Counted from the first letter of the stretch, positions 1-8,035 are shown. The stretch: DNA of 36,242 bases from an uncultured Clostridia bacterium (GCA_944372325.1 CALVYR010000008.1:1-36242); one strand, 5' to 3'. Made by a program: numbers and translations. The notes: generated by a model not told the origin, from the sequence alone.

Positions 1-169
1 GTTTTGCTACTTCTAGTGCAAGAATAATTATGGTGATAATAAATAGTGGTAATCTTTTAATTTTTTCCGATTTATTTCTTGTTAACAAACAAATACCTAT
101 TGCAAAAATAAGTAAAACCACTATCATAATAGGTAAAATTATTTTTTCTTTCGCACTCCAATCAAACAT
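1..169 (-). CDS. Truncated membrane protein gene (N-terminal 56 residues only)
   Basis: An open frame starts at ATG 169-167 and runs off the left edge. The visible 56 residues begin MFDWSAKEK and hold a hydrophobic helix (about residues 9-29), a basic loop (TRNKSEKIKR) and a second hydrophobic stretch (about 39-56), so this is the start of a polytopic membrane protein. The pattern of short N-terminus, helix, basic loop, then LPLFIITIIILALEVAK vaguely recalls YwaF/TIGR02206-type membrane proteins, but that is a guess. There is no Shine-Dalgarno sequence; a TATAAT box ends 6 nt before the ATG, so the mRNA is probably leaderless. The gene diverges from the transporter at 269. Confidence 0.6.
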   Translation of the reverse strand, partial: MFDWSAKEKIILPIMIVVLLIFAIGICLLTRNKSEKIKRLPLFIITIIILALEVAK

Positions 170-175
170 AAAATT

Positions 176-204
176 ATTATAGCATAAATAGCACTTTATT
201 AAAA
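176..204 (-). promoter_or_regulatory. Promoter of the truncated gene, leaderless geometry
   Basis: On the minus strand TGCTATAAT (extended -10; hexamer at 181-176) ends 6 nt before the ATG at 169. The -35 is weak (TTTTAA at 17 bp spacing). Transcription would start at or next to the start codon. Confidence 0.5.
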
Positions 205-231
205 GTAAAACATATTTAATATTTAAATTCT

Positions 232-260
232 TTGACAAAAAACTTGAATTTTATTAATAT
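232..260 (+). promoter_or_regulatory. Consensus promoter of the queuosine-precursor transporter gene
   Basis: TTGACA (232-237), 17 bp spacer, TAATAT (255-260). The -10 ends 8 nt before the ATG at 269, so the predicted transcription start falls on or just before the start codon. No Shine-Dalgarno sequence is present. Confidence 0.65.
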
Positions 261-268
261 ATTCACAA

Positions 269-964
269 ATGAACATATTTTTATCTATTGTTTATTTAAT
301 AATTACCTTTTCAATCACAGTGTTTATTTACAAAGTATTTGGAAAGGAAGGCACATATGTTTGGATATGTGTCTCTATTATCATTGCAAACATTCAATCT
401 GTTAAGATTGTTGAAATATTTGGGCTTACAACTACACTTGGTAATGTGGCGTATTCCAATGTATTTTTAGCTACCGATATACTAAATGAAAATGAAGGAA
501 GTAAATCGGCAAATAAAAGCGTACTATTTGGCTTTATATTCATGATACTTTTCACCTGTCTTATGAGCTTAAGCTTACTTTTTGAAGCAAGCCCGTTAGA
601 TACATCTCAGGAAAGTTTAAGAAATATTTTTACAATCATACCAAGGATTTGTATCGCTAGCCTTGCTGGCTATTTAGCTAGCCAATTTTTAGATGTATTA
701 TTGTTTAAAAAGTTAAAGCAAAAATATAACAAACTTTGGCTTTCTAACAATTTAAGCACAATTGTGAGCCAACTTGTAGACACAATAGTTTTTACACTTA
801 TTGCCTACTCTGGCTTAGTGCCATGGATAGAACTTTTAGAAATTGCAGGAACAATGTATGCACTAAAAGTTATAATTGCCCTTGCCGACACAGGCTTTAT
901 TTATCTTTCAAGATATTTAAAAAATAAAGAAAAAAATAACAAAAATAACGATAAAATTGAGTAA
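269..964 (+). CDS. yhhQ: Queuosine precursor transporter, YhhQ/VUT family
   Basis: The 231-residue polytopic membrane protein has about six hydrophobic segments. The motif TLGNVAYSNVFLATDILNEN (about residues 54-73), followed by K-rich residues and VLFGF, is the hallmark of the YhhQ/VUT (DUF165) family, which imports queuosine precursors for tRNA wobble modification. Length fits the family. The C-terminus is a short Lys/Asn-rich cytoplasmic tail (KNKEKNNKNNDKIE). The start is set by the promoter: a TTGACA-17-TAATAT promoter ends 8 nt upstream and no ribosome binding site is visible, so translation is probably leaderless. The family is clear; the exact substrate in this organism is inferred. 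It stands alone, with a divergent membrane protein upstream and a gene with its own ribosome binding site 68 nt downstream. Confidence 0.88.
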   Translation: MNIFLSIVYLIITFSITVFIYKVFGKEGTYVWICVSIIIANIQSVKIVEIFGLTTTLGNVAYSNVFLATDILNENEGSKSANKSVLFGFIFMILFTCLMSLSLLFEASPLDTSQESLRNIFTIIPRICIASLAGYLASQFLDVLLFKKLKQKYNKLWLSNNLSTIVSQLVDTIVFTLIAYSGLVPWIELLEIAGTMYALKVIIALADTGFIYLSRYLKNKEKNNKNNDKIE

Positions 965-1032
965 AAAACTAATTTTTATTAAAATATTTTGATAATTTTT
1001 AAAAATATATTAAAATTAAATTAGGAGGATAT

Positions 1033-2052
1033 ATGAATATAAAAAAAGTTTTTATAGCAGGTGGAACAGGTTTTTTAGGCTACTACACAGCAATGCTATT
1101 TGATAAAATGAATATTAAAGTGGATACTATTGCTTTGCCAAAAGAGCTAGATAACTTAGACTGGTTCCCTAAAAATATTGGGCTAAGTTTTGGCAATCTA
1201 TTTGAGATGACGGATGAAGAGATTATTAGTTTACTAAAAAAGGATAGTTATGACGCCTTTATATACGCTCTTGGTCCAGATGATAGAGTTTTACCAAATG
1301 CTCCCGCAATAGATTTTTTTGTAGATAAACTTGTTAATCAAAGTGCAAGAATTTGCAAGTGTGCAAAAGATTCAGAAATTAAAAGATGTGTAGTTTTAGG
1401 TTCTTACTTTGCACATTTTGATAAACTTCAAAACGGAGAATTAGGAAAATATCACCCTTACATAAAAGCAAGAACCATGCAAGAGGAACAAGTATTTAAG
1501 CTGGCAGATGAAAATTTTTCTGTTATGGTAGCAGAGCTCCCCTATATTTTCGGAACCATGCCAGAAAGAAAACCTCTTTGGAGAGAAAGCTTTTTAGATA
1601 ACTTTAATGGTATGAAGTCTGTTTTCTTCCCTGCAGGTGGCGGAACTGCAGTTATAGATGTAACAGGTGTTGCAGAAGCAATAGTGGCAATTACAATAAA
1701 TGGAAAATCTAAATCGGCTTATCCAGTTGGAAATGAAAATATGACCTTTAAAGAGCTAGTTACCTTAATGATGAAAGCATCTAAAGATTTTCGGCCTTAT
1801 AAAGAACTGCCCGCTTTTATATGTGCACTGGGTGCAAAAAAGATGGTAAAAGAAACCTTAAAACAAGGAAAAGAAAGTGGTTTGAACGCTGGAAAACTTA
1901 TGACACAAATACAAAATAAAAAGTTTTACATAGACCCAAAACCAATGAGAGAAGAATTAGATTATAAATCACTAGGCTTTACTGGCGGAAGAGATGTAAA
2001 AGAAAGCATAATAGAAACAATGAAAGCATGCTATCCAGAAAGATTTAATTAA
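1033..2052 (+). CDS. NAD-dependent epimerase/dehydratase family protein (extended/atypical SDR)
   Basis: The 339-residue protein begins MNIKKVFIAGGTGFLGYYTA: a Rossmann beta-strand followed by the G-x-x-G-x-x-G dinucleotide-binding loop of extended short-chain dehydrogenases. A YHPYIKAR segment (about residues 143-150) supplies a YxxxK-like catalytic pair, and ELPYIFG (about 171-177) matches the substrate-side region of sugar-nucleotide epimerases. The second half (VTGVAEAIVA, YPVGNENMTFKELV) follows the usual family layout. The substrate cannot be told from sequence. The ATG has a strong AGGAGG 4 nt upstream (1023-1028). A possible promoter (TTGATA-16-TAAAAT, 989-1016) lies in the AT-rich gap. 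A clear hairpin terminator follows the stop, so it is probably monocistronic. Confidence 0.8.
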   Translation: MNIKKVFIAGGTGFLGYYTAMLFDKMNIKVDTIALPKELDNLDWFPKNIGLSFGNLFEMTDEEIISLLKKDSYDAFIYALGPDDRVLPNAPAIDFFVDKLVNQSARICKCAKDSEIKRCVVLGSYFAHFDKLQNGELGKYHPYIKARTMQEEQVFKLADENFSVMVAELPYIFGTMPERKPLWRESFLDNFNGMKSVFFPAGGGTAVIDVTGVAEAIVAITINGKSKSAYPVGNENMTFKELVTLMMKASKDFRPYKELPAFICALGAKKMVKETLKQGKESGLNAGKLMTQIQNKKFYIDPKPMREELDYKSLGFTGGRDVKESIIETMKACYPERFN

Positions 2053-2078
2053 AAAGCTTACAAATTGTAAGCTTTTTT
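2051..2078 (+). terminator. Intrinsic terminator after the SDR gene
   Basis: A perfect stem (AAAAAGCTTACA / TGTAAGCTTTTT) with an AAT loop begins right at the stop codon and ends in a T run. The terminator after the next gene uses almost the same stem. Confidence 0.8.
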
Positions 2079-2110
2079 AAATTTACACAAAATATTTTTA
2101 AAAAAACTAT

Positions 2111-2138
2111 TTGCAAAATAATAAAAGTGTGTTATCAT
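2111..2138 (+). promoter_or_regulatory. Promoter of tRNA-Ser
   Basis: TTGCAA (2111-2116), 16 bp, TATCAT (2133-2138) with an extended TGT before it. The -10 ends 11 nt before the mature tRNA 5' end. Confidence 0.5.
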
Positions 2139-2149
2139 TTTAAAGGTAT

Positions 2150-2239
2150 GGAGAGGTGTCAGAGTGGTCTAATGTGCTCGCTTGGAAAGCGGGTGTGGCG
2201 TAACAGTCACCGCAGGTTCAAATCCTGTCCTCTCCGCCA
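2150..2239 (+). tRNA. tRNA-Ser, anticodon GGA
   Basis: The acceptor stem GGAGAGG pairs with CCTCTCC, followed by discriminator G and an encoded CCA. The anticodon stem CTCGC/GCGGG (one U-G pair) encloses loop TTGGAAA, giving anticodon GGA, which reads UCU/UCC. A long variable arm (about GTGTGGCGTAACAGTCACC) and the T arm CAGG-TTCAAAT-CCTG are present, giving a class II serine tRNA of 90 nt. The next gene starts only 14 nt after the CCA and has a ribosome binding site in that gap, with no terminator between, so the two are probably co-transcribed. Confidence 0.95.
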
Positions 2240-2253
2240 AATAAGGAGGGTTA

Positions 2254-3006
2254 ATGGAAAATAACTCTGATTGGCAAAGTGTAAATAATCAATCGTTCCT
2301 TGAATTATTAATAAGGCTTGGTCTATATAAAAGTGATAGTTCACAAAACGCTCAAATTATGTGTCACGGGCCAGGAGAAAGAGGAATTAAAGGTTTAGAT
2401 GATATTTTAAATAATGGTCTATTCATTAAAAGGCCCTTTAAAGATTCAAATAATTATCTTTCTTCTGGAGTTTTATCTACAAATATTCTTATCAATAACC
2501 CAGATAACACTATAAATATAGATCAAATTTTAAATTACAACTATGGCACTGTGGATGAACAAGGAAATAGATATGTTGTGGTTACAGCCTTACCTATAGA
2601 AATTAGAGATATAATTTTAGGAAGAATTTTTGAAGATAGTGAATATAGAAAACTTGGAAAACAATGTGTGCTAGATGACTTAAATATTGAAACAATGTTC
2701 CCTCAGTTTATTTTGGGTGTAGTAAAAATTCGGCCAGATAAACAAATAGAGTTTAAACTAAATAAACACTTCTATGCACTAAGCAAAGAAAATGAAAATC
2801 AAGCGGTGGAAAATTTAAAAGAGCTTTTTAAAAGCAACGGATATTCAACTCCAGATGAATATTATAAGCAAGTTAAAGCCTTAAAAAATATTACGGACAT
2901 TCAAAAAGCACGAGGGCTTCCTGCCCCTCCTATGCCTGAATTTAAAAACGACATTGTTAAAAGATATAATAGAAAGTTAGAAAAAACTTCAGGTCCAGAA
3001 TTTTAA
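2254..3006 (+). CDS. Unknown protein co-transcribed with tRNA-Ser; faint ADP-ribosyltransferase-like features
   Basis: This 250-residue soluble protein has no signal peptide or membrane segment. Start ATG 2254 follows AAGGAGGG by 3 nt. I do not recognise the family with confidence. The segment MCHGPGERGIKGLDDILNNGLF (about residues 36-57) has the shape 'H-G...GL-x-x-I-L-x-x-G-L', which opens several ADP-ribosyltransferase/KptA-like folds that bind NAD. VVVTALPIEI (about 108-117) and FPQFILGVVKI (about 149-159) resemble later strands of such proteins. This is pattern similarity only; no catalytic glutamate can be assigned. The C-terminal 60 residues are charged and helical and contain APPMP. 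It is flanked by a tRNA gene and its own terminator. Confidence 0.55.
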   Translation: MENNSDWQSVNNQSFLELLIRLGLYKSDSSQNAQIMCHGPGERGIKGLDDILNNGLFIKRPFKDSNNYLSSGVLSTNILINNPDNTINIDQILNYNYGTVDEQGNRYVVVTALPIEIRDIILGRIFEDSEYRKLGKQCVLDDLNIETMFPQFILGVVKIRPDKQIEFKLNKHFYALSKENENQAVENLKELFKSNGYSTPDEYYKQVKALKNITDIQKARGLPAPPMPEFKNDIVKRYNRKLEKTSGPEF

Positions 3007-3008
3007 TT

Positions 3009-3037
3009 AAAAAGCTTACTAATTTGTAAGCTTTTTT
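3009..3037 (+). terminator. Intrinsic terminator
   Basis: Stem AAAAAGCTTAC / GTAAGCTTTTT with a 6-nt loop and a T run directly after the stop codon at 3006. The stem is nearly identical to that of the terminator at 2051. Confidence 0.75.
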
Positions 3038-3128
3038 ATATAGTTTTATATTTGTAAATTTTAAATAATATTTAATATAATATTTTTAAAATAATAAGTT
3101 GATTTTATAAAAATAATAGTGTTATATT

Positions 3129-3218
3129 ATGATTATTTTAATTTCTGGGGCAACACATACAGGAAAAACACTTCTTGCTCAAAAACTTTTAGAACGAACA
3201 GCACCATTTTTCATATAA
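3129..3218 (+). pseudogene. 5' fragment of a P-loop ATPase/kinase gene
   Basis: A 29-codon frame begins MIILISGATHTGKTLLAQKL, a hydrophobic strand followed by a perfect Walker A loop (GATHTGKT). In intact P-loop kinases of this type the next residues lead into a second strand with an acidic residue. Here the frame changes after LLER to TAPFFI and stops, only 10 nt from the end of the convergent gene. A promoter-like TTGATT-18-TATATT (3099-3128, extended TGT) abuts the ATG. The start of the gene therefore survives and the rest has been deleted. The alternative, a functional 29-residue peptide, is unlikely. Confidence 0.6.
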
Positions 3219-3228
3219 CTCACCTATT

Positions 3229-3627
3229 TTAAAAATCTTTAGATTTATCTATAATAGATTTAACATCATCTAAGCACTTCAAAGGAATGTTTTTAGCTTC
3301 ACTTATCCCAAGCAAAAATATATTTTTAATATTTTCAAGTTCAGATTTAGTTACAATTCTATATTTTCCATATGCTTCTTCATGTCTGAAACCTCTATAG
3401 TTTTGCATTCTTTTACCGCCATAAACTAAAACCATCTGCACTCCTGAAGTTACAAAACAATTTTCTTTTGTTAGCAGACTAAAAAAGCTTTTATTATCAT
3501 AAATTTTTCCGCTTAGAATATCCTTTACCTTATCCTTAGTATTATTTATAATAAACGGAATCATTATCTTTCTATCATCCTTTGAATAAGCCCATTTTAT
3601 TTCACTGAAAACAAACTGTTCTTTCAT
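3229..3627 (-). CDS. Small protein with the W-x-[YV]-S-x-D-[GD] N-terminal domain (unknown function)
   Basis: This 132-residue soluble protein is of unknown function. Its N-terminal 50 residues (SEIKWAYSKDDRKIMIPFI, then a charged stretch, DILSGKIY) match the N-termini of three genes at 31388, 31868 and 32304. The shared pattern is [IV]-x-W-x-[YV]-S-x-D-[GD], a hydrophobic beta-strand ending in P-[FY]-[IV], and L-[ST]-x-x-x-Y about 16-18 residues on. The rest differs between members. The ATG is 8 nt from the tsaD stop and has AAGGAG 5 nt upstream, so it is translated from the tsaD transcript. The pattern suggests a small beta domain; no function can be assigned. Confidence 0.7.
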   Translation of the reverse strand: MKEQFVFSEIKWAYSKDDRKIMIPFIINNTKDKVKDILSGKIYDNKSFFSLLTKENCFVTSGVQMVLVYGGKRMQNYRGFRHEEAYGKYRIVTKSELENIKNIFLLGISEAKNIPLKCLDDVKSIIDKSKDF

Positions 3628-3635
3628 ATTTCTCC

Positions 3636-4697
3636 TTAAAGCGCTACAGTAGCACTTCCTGTTAAACCTAAACTAGAAAGCCCCTTACCTTTTAAAATAT
3701 AAAAGTATCCCGCAGAGGCAATCATGGCCGCATTGTCTGTACATAGCCTTAGTTCTGGCATATAAAGTTCTATATTATTTTCCTTACATACTTCGCTTAA
3801 TTTTTGTTTTAAAAAACTATTTGCGCTAACACCACCAGCCACCACAAGTTTATTTAGCCTTGTTTGCCTACAAGCTTCTAGCGCCTTTTCAGTTAGTTCT
3901 TTTACAACGAAGTTTTGAAAACTAGCACAGATATTTGGAACATTTACGCTTTCACCCTTTTGTTCCAAATTATGAACATAGTTAATAACGGCAGTTTTTA
4001 CTCCGCTAAAACTAAAATTGAGTGTGCCTTTTAAAATATCATGTTTAATAAACTCAATGTCACCTTTTCCAAGCTTTGCAAATTTATCTACATTTGGTCC
4101 TCCGGGATATTCAAGCCCTAGCACCCTTGCGACTTTATCAAAAGCCTCACCTACAGAATCATCTATAGTAGAGCCTAAAAGCTTATGTTCCATATAGTCA
4201 GACACTTCAAGGAGTGCGGTATGCCCTCCACTTACAAGAAGACATACAAAAGGAGGTTTTAAACTAGGATATGTTATATAATTGGCAGATATATGCCCTT
4301 CTATATGAGATACAGCAATTAGCGGAACATCTAAGCTATAGGCAAGCGCTTTTGCAAAGTTTACACCAACAAGCAATGCTCCTATCAAGCCCGCGCCATA
4401 GGTTACAGCAATAGCGTCTATGTCAGATAAACTAATTCCCGCAACCCTTATAGCTTCATTGAATACATTTTCAATTGCCATAACATGATTTCTTGATGCA
4501 ACCTCAGGCACGACGCCACCAAAACGCTTATGGATATCTATCTGTGAAGAAATGATATTAGAAAGCATAATATTGCCATTCTTAACAACGCTCACGCTTG
4601 TTTCATCGCAAGAGGATTCTATTCCAACAATGGTAACATCTTGTTTATTTTTTAAATTTTCAAACTTAACTTTTGCTCTTTCAAAGTAATTTTCCAT
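3636..4697 (-). CDS. tsaD: tRNA N6-adenosine threonylcarbamoyltransferase TsaD
   Basis: TsaD transfers the threonylcarbamoyl group from threonylcarbamoyl-AMP to A37 of ANN-decoding tRNAs, working with TsaB and TsaE. The 353 residues carry the ASKHA signature VTIVGIESSCDETSVSVV (from residue 21), the metal-binding HIEGH motif (H131, H135), LLVSGGHTALLEV, DDSVGEAFDKVARVLGLEYPGGP and GGVSAN near the C-terminus. Length is normal apart from about 20 extra N-terminal residues before the first strand; no later Met lies near, so this start is kept. There is no Shine-Dalgarno sequence; a TTGCAA-17-TAATAT promoter ends 6 nt before the ATG, so the mRNA is probably leaderless. The small gene at 3229 lies 8 nt downstream in the same operon. 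TsaB/TsaE are not in the window. Confidence 0.96.
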   Translation of the reverse strand: MENYFERAKVKFENLKNKQDVTIVGIESSCDETSVSVVKNGNIMLSNIISSQIDIHKRFGGVVPEVASRNHVMAIENVFNEAIRVAGISLSDIDAIAVTYGAGLIGALLVGVNFAKALAYSLDVPLIAVSHIEGHISANYITYPSLKPPFVCLLVSGGHTALLEVSDYMEHKLLGSTIDDSVGEAFDKVARVLGLEYPGGPNVDKFAKLGKGDIEFIKHDILKGTLNFSFSGVKTAVINYVHNLEQKGESVNVPNICASFQNFVVKELTEKALEACRQTRLNKLVVAGGVSANSFLKQKLSEVCKENNIELYMPELRLCTDNAAMIASAGYFYILKGKGLSSLGLTGSATVAL

Positions 4698-4703
4698 GCT
4701 TAG

Positions 4704-4732
4704 ATATTATCACTATTATAAGATTTTTGCAA
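4704..4732 (-). promoter_or_regulatory. tsaD promoter, leaderless geometry
   Basis: On the minus strand TTGCAA (4732-4727), 17 bp, TAATAT (4709-4704), then 6 nt to the ATG at 4697. A TATAAT at 4720-4715 is an alternative -10, but its -35 is poor. Confidence 0.55.
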
Positions 4733-4741
4733 ATAGAAAAT

Positions 4742-4772
4742 AAAAAAAGAACTAACCAAAGTTAGTTCTTTT
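4742..4772 (-). terminator. Intrinsic terminator of the small membrane protein gene
   Basis: Read on the minus strand, stem AAAGAACTAAC / GTTAGTTCTTT with loop TTTG runs into seven Ts. It lies just after the stop at 4782 and before the tsaD promoter, separating the two transcription units. Confidence 0.8.
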
Positions 4773-4781
4773 ACCCCTAAT

Positions 4782-5297
4782 TTAATTGTTTTGATCGTCA
4801 GATTTAACTTCTTCTGCTTTTGTTTCTGCAGGTTTTACTTCTTTAGCTTCGTTTGCTACAGCAAGCTTTTTTACACGACCGTCTTCCATGCCAAGGTCTA
4901 CCAAATAAAGCACATTTGTAGCAATTAATGCAAGAGCACAAAATACATTAATTAATATATTTCCTACAGATCCACCAGTTCCAAAAGCAAACAATAATAT
5001 AGCAACTAGAAAGTTAAAAACAATTGCAGTAATAATTAAACCTTTTTTAGATGCATAAACTTCATGACTTGCATTCATATATTTAAAAATACGACAAGTT
5101 AGAATAAATGCAACCAAAAGAAAAGCTAGTAAAACTATTGACACTACAACTACAAGAAGCACTGCAGTTACAGATTCGTTACCCGCATCGGCTAACAAAC
5201 CAAAAATTGTAAAACAAGCAAATAGATTTATTATTAGCTGTATAGCGTTTATAACTGTACCCATTATGGTTGCTATCATGCTATTTACCCTTCTCAT
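4782..5297 (-). CDS. Small four-helix membrane protein, function unknown
   Basis: The 171 residues have four hydrophobic segments (about 8-35, 42-68, 84-105 and 111-132) joined by short loops, then a charged C-terminal tail of about 35 residues rich in Glu, Lys and Ala and ending DDQNN, presumably cytoplasmic. No family motif is recognised. The start is fixed by AAAGGAGGGGAT directly before ATG 5297; the third residue after MRRVNS is another Met but lacks a site of its own. The promoter is TTGACA-17-TTTAAT (5345-5317) and a terminator follows, so the gene is monocistronic. The Ca2+ ATPase gene upstream has a separate promoter. Confidence 0.75.
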   Translation of the reverse strand: MRRVNSMIATIMGTVINAIQLIINLFACFTIFGLLADAGNESVTAVLLVVVVSIVLLAFLLVAFILTCRIFKYMNASHEVYASKKGLIITAIVFNFLVAILLFAFGTGGSVGNILINVFCALALIATNVLYLVDLGMEDGRVKKLAVANEAKEVKPAETKAEEVKSDDQNN

Positions 5298-5316
5298 ATC
5301 CCCTCCTTTAGTTTTT

Positions 5317-5345
5317 ATTAAAACAAAATGCTAAATATTTGTCAA
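5317..5345 (-). promoter_or_regulatory. Promoter of the small membrane protein gene
   Basis: On the minus strand TTGACA (5345-5340), exactly 17 bp, TTTAAT (5322-5317) with an extended TGT. It gives a short leader containing AGGAGG. Confidence 0.65.
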
Positions 5346-5371
5346 GAATAATAATACAATAATATATTTTT

Positions 5372-7999
5372 TTACTTAAAAGACCTATTTCTAATAATTT
5401 TAAATATTTCATTAAGCGGGAATATCAATGCAGACAAGCCTATCACAATAAGCCATTGAGTTAAATTTAAGCTAGTAAGACCAATAAAGGTATGAAGTGG
5501 AGTAAAGGCTATTATTGCAAGAATAGAAAGCGCAAATACTATGGCTATAACAGCCCATTTATTTTTAAATATACTACTTTTAAATGCAGTACGCTTAACC
5601 CTCATAGACACAAAATAGAAGAATTGCACTAAATTTAAGGAATAAAATGCCATACTCATAGCAACATCTGCCGTAAAGAATAAAATTCCAAGAGTATAAC
5701 CTATTAAAATGAGCTCTGCTTGAATTATACCAGAAGCAGCCATCATATAGCCCATGCCACCACCGAATACACTAGTGCCATTTTTCCTCGGCTTTTCTTT
5801 CATAATATCAGCTTCTGCAGGTTCTAGGCCTAGAGCTATAGCAGGAAAACTATCTGTAATTAAGTTTACAAAAAGTATCTGCACAGGGCTTAGAAATATA
5901 AAACTTGGAAAAGCAATTGTAGCTACAAATATGGATATAATTTCTGCTAAGTTTGCTGAGAAAAGAAATTGTATGGTTTTTGTTATATTTGCGTAGATCT
6001 TTCTTCCCTCTTCCACTGCTACAACAATGGTAGCAAAATTATCGTCGGTTACAATTATGTCTGCAACTTCCTTAGTTACATCTGTACCAGTTATACCCAT
6101 ACCTACGCCTATGTTTGCACTTTTGATACTTGGAGCATCGTTTACGCCATCACCAGTCATAGCAACAATTTTACCTTGACTTTTTAGTCCGTTTACTATT
6201 CTAACCTTATTTTCTGGGCTAACGCGCGCAAAAACATTAATTTTAGGAAGAACTTTTAAAAACTCTTCATCGTTTAAAGAATCTATTTCAGCGCCAGTTA
6301 GCACTTCGCTTTCTTTTTTAGCAATGCCAATCTCTTTTGCAATAGCAAAGGCTGTATGTTTATGGTCGCCTGTAATCATTATAGGACGAATGCCTGCTTT
6401 CAAACACTTTTGAACAGCATCCTTAACTTCTGGTCTTGGAGGATCTATCATGCCCACAAGACCTACAAAAATTAAATCTTCCTCTGTTGCTGTTTTAGGG
6501 TTAGAGCTTCTTAACTTTTTATATGCAAGAGCAAGCACCCTTAGGGCGTTTCCACCCATTTTTCTATTTGCTGAAAGTATTTGATTTTTCCTTTCAGTAG
6601 TTAGCTCACAAACTTTTCCTCCAACCATAATTTGAGTACATCTATTTAAGAGCATTTCAGGTGCGCCTTTAGTATATTGATACAAGCCACTTTCCTTTTT
6701 ATGTACTGTAGTTTGCATTTTACGAACGGAATCAAAAGGTATTTCAAATACTCTTGGAGATAGCTTTTCTTCCTTAGTTTTATTGAAGCCATTTTTTAAT
6801 GCATAATCGCAAAGTGCAGTTTCTGTTGGATCTCCAACAAACTTATTTTTATTCTTTTTACTATCATTACAAAGCGTCATGATTTCATTACAAAGTTTAT
6901 ACTCAATTCTATCACTTAGCTCTGGAGAAAGATCTTGATTTCCATCGTAGTAAAGTGCGGTAACGGTCATAACATTTTGTGTAAGTGTGCCAGTTTTATC
7001 TGAACATATAACTTCACAACTGCCAAGCGTTTCAACTGCATGAAGGCGCTTAACAATTGCCCTTCTCTTTGCAAGTCTAGCCACACCTAAACTCATTATT
7101 ATTGTAATAACTGCTGGCAAACTCTCTGGAATTGCAGCAACCGCTATTGCCACCGCCGTCAAAAAGGCTTCAAGTGGTTCATTTGGGCGAGCTATCATTT
7201 CAACTATAAAGGTTATAACTGCTACAACTAACACTATAATAGTGATTACTTTTCCAACTTGCTTTATGCTCTTTTGAAGAGGCGTATCTTCCTTTTTAGA
7301 CTCCTCAAGCATTTTTGCAATCTTCCCTATTTCTGTATCTCTTCCAGTGGCTACAACTAGGGCAAGCGCTCTGCCGTTTACAACCGTACTGCCACTAAAA
7401 GCCATGTTTTTTCTATCGCCAAGAGGAGTTGAGTCTTTTAAAACTAAATTTGCTTCCTTGTTCACAGCCTTACTTTCACCAGTGAGCGAGCTTTCATCAC
7501 ATTTTAAAAGAGCTGTTTCTAAAAGTCTAACATCGGCAGGAACTATATCTCCAGCTTCCAAAACTACAACATCACCTACAACAAGTTCAGAGCTAGGCAG
7601 TTTTAAAAGCTCTCCATCTCTTAACACTTTAGCCTCGGGTTTGGTCATCTTTTTTAAGGCTTCCATGGCTGTTTCAGCTTTATGCTCTTGAACAAAGCCA
7701 ATTATTGCATTTAAAAGCACAATAGCTAAAATTATAATTCCATCAACAAGTTCGCTTGTAGACTTCTCCACTATAGCTATACCAATAGACACCGCAGCGG
7801 CAAGCAACAAGATAATTATCATAACATCTTTGAACTGTGCTAAAAATTTTAATATCCAACTTTTTTTCTTAGCTTCACCCAAAGTGTTCTGCCCATTTTT
7901 TTCAAGACGCGTTTTAGCCTCTATAGAATTTATTCCTTCAATTGAGCTATTAAAATTCTTTAAATTTTCCTCAATAGTTGAGCTATAAGATTGTTTCAT
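5372..7999 (-). CDS. P-type Ca2+-transporting ATPase (P2A/SERCA-like)
   Basis: The 875-residue pump has a complete P2-type layout: an N-terminal cation ATPase domain, actuator loop TGES (in SSLTGESKAV), phosphorylation site DKTGTLT, nucleotide domain with KGAPE, hinge MITGDH and TGDGVNDAP, and about ten membrane helices. Ion-site residues known from SERCA are kept: PESLP in helix 4 (Glu of PEGLP; Gly is Ser here), NLAE in helix 5 (N and E of NVGE) and NLITD in helix 6 (N, T and D). This fits Ca2+ transport rather than Na+/K+ or H+. It probably exports Ca2+ across the cell membrane. The ATG has no ribosome binding site, and TATAAT ends 6 nt before it, so a leaderless mRNA is predicted. Confidence 0.93.
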   Translation of the reverse strand: MKQSYSSTIEENLKNFNSSIEGINSIEAKTRLEKNGQNTLGEAKKKSWILKFLAQFKDVMIIILLLAAAVSIGIAIVEKSTSELVDGIIILAIVLLNAIIGFVQEHKAETAMEALKKMTKPEAKVLRDGELLKLPSSELVVGDVVVLEAGDIVPADVRLLETALLKCDESSLTGESKAVNKEANLVLKDSTPLGDRKNMAFSGSTVVNGRALALVVATGRDTEIGKIAKMLEESKKEDTPLQKSIKQVGKVITIIVLVVAVITFIVEMIARPNEPLEAFLTAVAIAVAAIPESLPAVITIIMSLGVARLAKRRAIVKRLHAVETLGSCEVICSDKTGTLTQNVMTVTALYYDGNQDLSPELSDRIEYKLCNEIMTLCNDSKKNKNKFVGDPTETALCDYALKNGFNKTKEEKLSPRVFEIPFDSVRKMQTTVHKKESGLYQYTKGAPEMLLNRCTQIMVGGKVCELTTERKNQILSANRKMGGNALRVLALAYKKLRSSNPKTATEEDLIFVGLVGMIDPPRPEVKDAVQKCLKAGIRPIMITGDHKHTAFAIAKEIGIAKKESEVLTGAEIDSLNDEEFLKVLPKINVFARVSPENKVRIVNGLKSQGKIVAMTGDGVNDAPSIKSANIGVGMGITGTDVTKEVADIIVTDDNFATIVVAVEEGRKIYANITKTIQFLFSANLAEIISIFVATIAFPSFIFLSPVQILFVNLITDSFPAIALGLEPAEADIMKEKPRKNGTSVFGGGMGYMMAASGIIQAELILIGYTLGILFFTADVAMSMAFYSLNLVQFFYFVSMRVKRTAFKSSIFKNKWAVIAIVFALSILAIIAFTPLHTFIGLTSLNLTQWLIVIGLSALIFPLNEIFKIIRNRSFK

Positions 8000-8005
8000 A
8001 GATGT

Positions 8006-8035
8006 ATTATATTAAAACTAAACGAGTTTTAGCAA
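8006..8035 (-). promoter_or_regulatory. Ca2+ ATPase promoter, leaderless geometry
   Basis: On the minus strand TTGCTA (8035-8030), 18 bp, TATAAT (8011-8006), then ACATCT and the ATG at 7999. Confidence 0.55.
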
